Positions 60,252 through 64,000 of a stretch of DNA of 64,000 nucleotides are shown here, one piece after another. The stretch is from positions 1,736,001-1,800,000 of the forward strand of contig LT907983.1 of the NCBI GenBank assembly GCA_900230115.1. The letters are read 5' to 3'. This stretch comes from Spirosomataceae bacterium TFI 002. Its GTDB lineage: Bacteria; Bacteroidota; Bacteroidia; Cytophagales; Spirosomataceae. Positions within the stretch are counted from its first letter, which is position 1; every line of letters begins with the position of its first letter. Made by a program: the position numbers and the translations under genes. The notes under the pieces were generated by a model. It saw only the letters and a program-made list of their open reading frames with translations. It did not search any database and was not told the DNA's origin.

Positions 60252-61940
60252 CTACAACCTGTCACAAAATCCAATCGCCCAATCATCTATTCGTGGACCA
60301 AAGCATTCTAAAATGGCATCAACGCCCATAACAGATCCTTTACAATTTCGACCTAGCATTGTTAAGTGTTGAGACAATTTCTCATTACTAGATTCTACCC
60401 TACCATCACTCGATGTAGATATACCAAGGTCGGAGGTAACCAACTTAAGCTCATCATTATCCATTAGTTTTTTAATTAATTTGGAGTCTGTTTCCGCAAG
60501 CTTTGGTGGAGATAAAACCGAGTCAATCATTACACTGCACGTCATAGCGTTATTGAATTGCCACCCCTTATCTTGTGTATCAATTGTTGGGTTATTTACA
60601 TATTCAAGATTCAGAACCTTAGCTTCTGCAAGGGCAATCAATTGTAAAATACTTTCTACAGGCGGGCCAAAAGAATATCGTTTTGTAGCTTCATCTAACT
60701 CAATTATTTCTGTCATGAGTTTGTCGTCCAACGAGCAGTGAGAAAACAGTCGGTACATGTCGGGTTGTAAATGCCTCCACAGTTGTCCAAAGCAATAATC
60801 TAATGTCGCTTTCTTCTCCCCACTAGCCATTAGAACAAGGCTCTTCATGTATTCAACAGTATCTAATTCATGATCCAAAATCAATTCATGACTCAGCGTA
60901 GGCTCCACAAGCCATTGTTTGGCTAGCTTTTTAAGTTCACGTGTAGAAATATCATACTTAGAAGCAAAAGTGTCCACCGCAATATTCGCAAATGCTTCTT
61001 TCAAAAAGAAGGTAGATTTTGCTTCTGGGCCCTTATCTAAATTTTCCTTCACCTTTGACTGGAAAGCAATCAAAGATAGCTCAGATGGCTCATATTGCAA
61101 GTCTAGTAACTCATTCAGCGGTTTAGGCGAAGGCGGAAGACCATCAAGCGAAAAAGGAACAATCGTTTCTATGGATTTACTGGATGGTACATATTCCAAA
61201 AAGAAAGAATCCTTTCGCTTTTTAAACTTACTTCCTTTCTCTACTGTAAGCAACCGAACCACGTCTATCGTACCCAGACCAAAACCTCTTATTCCAACAA
61301 TATCTTTCCTTTTGATCTTTTTTGCCAGCTTTTTTAAATACGGGCTTGTGAAAAGTTGGATTTGCTTGTTATCAGCATGCTTCATCCAAGTTGATATTTG
61401 CTTATCAGGTTTTGTTTTAAGATGGCCCAGGGTAAGCAGACATTCGTCTACCGTCACGCTTTTGCCTTTCTTTATCTGAAGTGCAATCTTGCCTTTTTCT
61501 TCTTTAAGTTCCTCGACTTTACACCTTTTCCAGCATGCCAATCCTTCTTTTTTAAGAACTTTAAAAATGGATTTAAACCTCTCATTTAAGTATTCTCCTA
61601 TCATTGACCTTTTTACAAAAAGGTCTTGTTTAGAATTATTGACAATACCGTGTTTTTGAAATACCCACTGTGTGAATTTTGGAAATCCTGGTATTGTGAG
61701 ATCATTAAGCTTTAGTGGTTCACGACCTGGAAGCTGGGACAAAGAACGAAGTGAAATATTCGCCCAATTGGCCGTAGATTGCTCAGGACTCCAAACTTTA
61801 CCGGCTCCTGGAAAAGGGGCTGGCTCGAATATGGTGATGAAGAACTCTTGCGAAATTTGCCCTGAACTCAATTTTGAAATTAGGGCTTCTAATGAAGCTA
61901 AACCTCGTGGCCCGCAGCCTACTATTCCTATTTTTATCAT
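60252..61940 (-). CDS. FAD/NAD(P)-binding protein
   Basis: A 562-residue protein with a Rossmann dinucleotide motif at the N-terminus, IGIVGCGPRGLASLEAL, and FEPAPFPGAGKVW near residue 38, the pattern of the NAD_binding_9 (PF13454) family. A second nucleotide-binding-like motif, VGIRGFGLGTIDVVRLL, lies near residue 216. The C-terminal part is not recognised. Such proteins are predicted oxidoreductases, some linked to siderophore or secondary metabolism, but no such genes are nearby. Substrate unknown. It is transcribed alone, convergent with the DUF547 gene. Confidence 0.78.
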   Translation of the reverse strand: MIKIGIVGCGPRGLASLEALISKLSSGQISQEFFITIFEPAPFPGAGKVWSPEQSTANWANISLRSLSQLPGREPLKLNDLTIPGFPKFTQWVFQKHGIVNNSKQDLFVKRSMIGEYLNERFKSIFKVLKKEGLACWKRCKVEELKEEKGKIALQIKKGKSVTVDECLLTLGHLKTKPDKQISTWMKHADNKQIQLFTSPYLKKLAKKIKRKDIVGIRGFGLGTIDVVRLLTVEKGSKFKKRKDSFFLEYVPSSKSIETIVPFSLDGLPPSPKPLNELLDLQYEPSELSLIAFQSKVKENLDKGPEAKSTFFLKEAFANIAVDTFASKYDISTRELKKLAKQWLVEPTLSHELILDHELDTVEYMKSLVLMASGEKKATLDYCFGQLWRHLQPDMYRLFSHCSLDDKLMTEIIELDEATKRYSFGPPVESILQLIALAEAKVLNLEYVNNPTIDTQDKGWQFNNAMTCSVMIDSVLSPPKLAETDSKLIKKLMDNDELKLVTSDLGISTSSDGRVESSNEKLSQHLTMLGRNCKGSVMGVDAILECFGPRIDDWAIGFCDRL

Positions 61941-62035
61941 GGATTTGGTCGTGGTAAAATGAAATATCTCCAGCTTATTCCTCTCACAGAATAATTGAAG
62001 ATTTTCAAAATTTAAAAAATACCTCTAAAAAAAAG

Positions 62036-62070
62036 AAACCTCTCGAAAGTATAGGGCTAACGAGAGGCTT
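62036..62070 (-). terminator. Terminator of the OmpA lipoprotein - beta-barrel operon
   Basis: CCTCTCG at 62039-62045 and CGAGAGG at 62061-62067 form a 7-bp stem, flanked by AAAGAAA, which gives a U-rich tract on the minus strand. Confidence 0.7.
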
Positions 62071-62115
62071 TATGTGGATTTACTTTTTCAATGATATTTA
62101 TTGTGCACTAAATAT

Positions 62116-62736
62116 TTAAAAAGTGTAACCCACTGTTACAAAAAACAGATTACCCTTTCCCGCAAATTGGGCTTCCGTTTGGTTATTGTTATAATCTATA
62201 TTGAATACATCATTGATGTTTCCTTCGTATCGGAAATCGACTGCGATTTTGCTAATATCGAAACCAACACCAGCTTGATACCCTAAAATCGCTTTTCTAA
62301 ACCCTTCTTCTTCTTTTGTAATTCCTAGGTTGTCGAAAAAGCTGTCTTCTTTATTGATTAAAAAACTCGCCATTGGTCCCGCATTGAATCTTACAACATC
62401 TCCCAAAGTTACACCTACCAACACTGGTACATCTATGTACGTCTTTTTGAACTCTTTTTTTGCTCCCAAAATACCGGTCGTGGTACCACCTTTTTGAGAA
62501 AGAATAAGTTCTGGTTGGATAAATACTTTATTTCCTACTCTCATAAATACACCACCAGTGAATCCTGTTACTCTGGATGCGTTCTCTTCCCAAAAGTCTT
62601 CGGAACTTCCGTTACCGTCACCCTTTACTTGAGAGAGGTTTACACCACCTCTTAATCCTATTTTGAAGGCGTCTTGACCTACCACCGCAGTACTAAAACT
62701 AGTAAATGCTAAAATTGCTATTATTATCTTTTTCAT
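62116..62736 (-). CDS. Outer membrane beta-barrel protein (PorT-type, OMP_b-brl_2)
   Basis: A signal peptide (MKKIIIAILAFTSFSTAVVG, cleavage near QDA) precedes a small beta-barrel of about 185 residues. Alternating strands such as FKIGLRGGVNLSQVKGDG, TGFTGGVFMRVGNKVFIQPE and VGVTLGDVVRFNAGPMASFL are those of the PF13568 family, and it ends in an aromatic Phe as barrels do (FVTVGYTF). It is second in an operon, four bases after the OmpA lipoprotein gene. The function is not specific; some relatives act in type 9 secretion, but this is too general a match to say so. Confidence 0.85.
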   Translation of the reverse strand: MKKIIIAILAFTSFSTAVVGQDAFKIGLRGGVNLSQVKGDGNGSSEDFWEENASRVTGFTGGVFMRVGNKVFIQPELILSQKGGTTTGILGAKKEFKKTYIDVPVLVGVTLGDVVRFNAGPMASFLINKEDSFFDNLGITKEEEGFRKAILGYQAGVGFDISKIAVDFRYEGNINDVFNIDYNNNQTEAQFAGKGNLFFVTVGYTF

Positions 62737-62740
62737 ATTT

Positions 62741-63442
62741 CTATTTGTTTAAATTTTGTGATATTGTGTTTTCTTTTTGTGCCGATTTTTTCAAATCATT
62801 ATTAGCAACAATTGCTAATTCCACTCTTCTGTTTTTTTGCTGACCGCTTTCTGTTTCATTTGACACTACCGGAGCATTTTCTCCATATCCACGAATAACC
62901 ATTCTGTTAGATTTCACTCCATAAGAACTAAGCAAGTCGGATACACTTTGAGCTCTTTGCTTAGACAACTTCTCGTTGTAAGCTTCACTTCCTACATTGT
63001 CCGTATGACCAGCAACTAGAATATCTGTATCCTCATACTTCTCCAGTACATTTGCCAATTTTTGTAATTCAGCTTTTGACTTGGCAGACAACTGATAAGA
63101 ATCAAAACCAAATAAGATTCCTGAATCCATTGTAAGTTTGATCCCCTCTTCTACTCTTTCTACTTCTGCTACTTTACCCAGTTCTTTTTGAAGTTCGGCA
63201 GCCTGCTTGTCCATGTATTTTCCTATGACTGCACCTGCTACACCACCTACTGTAGAACCAATGATTGCATAAACAGCGGGGTTTTTCGACTTGGCTCCTA
63301 TTGCCGCACCAGCGGCTCCACCAGCACCTATTCCTATGATAGCTCCTTTTTGTTCTTTGGTGAGCTTCCTCAGCGAATTGCAACTAGTCATAGTTGCTAC
63401 ACCCAAAGAAAAAATCGAGAAATAAATTATTAGCTTTTTCAT
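62741..63442 (-). CDS. OmpA-family lipoprotein with glycine zipper (YiaD-like)
   Basis: A 233-residue lipoprotein: signal ending ATMTSC with the lipid-modified Cys at 21. A glycine-zipper segment (IIGIGAGGAAGAAIGAKS and IIGSTVGGVAGAVIGKYM, residues of about 35-75) is followed by a C-terminal OmpA domain (about 105-215): LFGFDSYQLSAKSKAELQKL, VAGHTDNVGSEAYNEKLSKQ and QQKNRRVELAI. It should anchor the outer membrane to peptidoglycan. It is the first gene of a pair with the beta-barrel gene, an arrangement that suggests a joint outer membrane role. A second OmpA lipoprotein is at 42.4 kb. Confidence 0.9.
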   Translation of the reverse strand: MKKLIIYFSIFSLGVATMTSCNSLRKLTKEQKGAIIGIGAGGAAGAAIGAKSKNPAVYAIIGSTVGGVAGAVIGKYMDKQAAELQKELGKVAEVERVEEGIKLTMDSGILFGFDSYQLSAKSKAELQKLANVLEKYEDTDILVAGHTDNVGSEAYNEKLSKQRAQSVSDLLSSYGVKSNRMVIRGYGENAPVVSNETESGQQKNRRVELAIVANNDLKKSAQKENTISQNLNK

Positions 63443-63688
63443 TTTACGTTTTGTTTTGATTAAACCTTGAAGTAATCGTTAAAATTACCGTTCCCATTTC
63501 CCAAAGGGACAAAATTGAGTATTTCAAGAAATACTAATCCCCATTTTTCTACACTTATAATATCCTCAATCTCCTCGCAATAACATGCCTCAGCTTCTTA
63601 ATCAAGGCTTTATGATTTTTTTGCCAATAATTCCAAGAAATACCCATGCTGAGGAAGTCTATGTAGAATATTGAGGCTTGGGCATAAA

Positions 63689-63712
63689 AAAAGCCCTTGT
63701 TACAGGGCTTTT
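63689..63712 (-). terminator. Terminator of the coiled-coil gene at the right edge
   Basis: AAAAGCCCT and AGGGCTTTT form a 9-bp perfect stem with a 6-base loop; the plus-strand A run provides the U tract. Confidence 0.85.
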
Positions 63713-63729
63713 AGTTTAATGAGTTTTAA

Positions 63730-64000
63730 TTATTCATTTGGGAATATTGCTTCGTCCAATGCTTTCAACTCGCTTCTTACTGTACTTTTGAAATCAGCCC
63801 AACTCTCTTCTGTTTCATTGGCAATTTCTTCCAACTCCATACTAAGCTTACTTCTTTTTACCTTCAAGTCTTCCAGTTCGTTTTCAAGCTTAGTCTGATT
63901 TTCATCAGTTGCATTTTCAATATCATTGCTTAACTTTTCCATTTTCATGTCAAGTTTTGCCATTGCAGCGTTTAACTCTGCTTGTAGTTCTTCTTTCTCT
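63730..64000 (-). CDS. Coiled-coil protein, cut by the right edge
   Basis: The frame is open from its stop at 63730 to the window edge with 90 visible residues. Although an internal ATG exists at 63963, the upstream codons (reading EKEELQAELNAAMAK) continue the same heptad pattern, so the real start is probably beyond the edge. The visible part is a charged coiled coil (KLSNDIENATDENQTKLENE, SKLSMELEEIANETEESW) ending DEAIFPNE. No signal or family can be judged. It has a strong terminator just downstream. Confidence 0.7.
   Translation of the reverse strand, partial: EKEELQAELNAAMAKLDMKMEKLSNDIENATDENQTKLENELEDLKVKRSKLSMELEEIANETEESWADFKSTVRSELKALDEAIFPNE

Noticed and set aside
63730-63963. 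Complete 77-residue gene starting at 63963
   Set aside because: The frame and its coiled-coil pattern continue upstream to the window edge, so the start is probably outside.

Overview
The window looks like the chromosome of a gliding-type Bacteroidota bacterium, probably of the Cytophagales. The evidence is low GC, a giant SprB-type adhesin, Bacteroidota-style LptD, PorT-type and OmpA proteins, TAnnTTTG promoter-like boxes and weak ribosome binding sites. The assignment comes from protein character only and the species is not identified. No insertion sequence, prophage or CRISPR array was seen.

Region 1 (1-21497, minus strand) is one uninterrupted reading frame of at least 7165 residues that runs off the left edge. 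It encodes a secreted giant adhesin: signal peptide, about 1700 residues of Ig/PKD-like and jelly-roll-like segments, 26 near-identical 159-residue DUF11 units with Asp-rich linkers (477-bp DNA repeat), then at least eight 75-residue SprB repeats (225-bp DNA repeat). All within-array differences I checked in the 477-bp repeat are synonymous.

Region 2 (21.9-34.6 kb) is mostly core metabolism and envelope: argH, an unknown Cys-rich exported protein, a PfkB kinase, LptD diverging from an amidase plus MCE protein, an overlapping operon of GT2, GT39-like transferase and an AlkD-like glycosylase, and an FMN reductase, followed by tRNA-Arg(CCG).

Region 3 (34.8-51.5 kb) is dense in envelope and osmotic stress genes: an ECF sigma factor without a visible anti-sigma, two MscS channels, a DUF2254 protein, an EEP-family enzyme, AsmA-like and LEA2-like proteins, an OmpA lipoprotein, a DUF2383 protein, a complete MlaE-F-D transporter, an AI-2E family permease, a lone receiver, a BrkB-AraC operon and a DUF1328 peptide. 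The ECF gene, the DUF2383 gene and the DUF1328 gene share an upstream GGAAY-N19-TCNAA pattern, which suggests an autoregulated ECF regulon.

Region 4 (51.6-64 kb) holds a translationally coupled rpoN - NtrC-type activator - PAS histidine kinase operon, a divergent CHASE3-like histidine kinase with a similar kinase core, a holin-family pair, a YtxH protein, a DUF547 lipoprotein, a large FAD/NAD(P)-binding protein, an OmpA lipoprotein plus beta-barrel operon, and a coiled-coil gene cut by the right edge.
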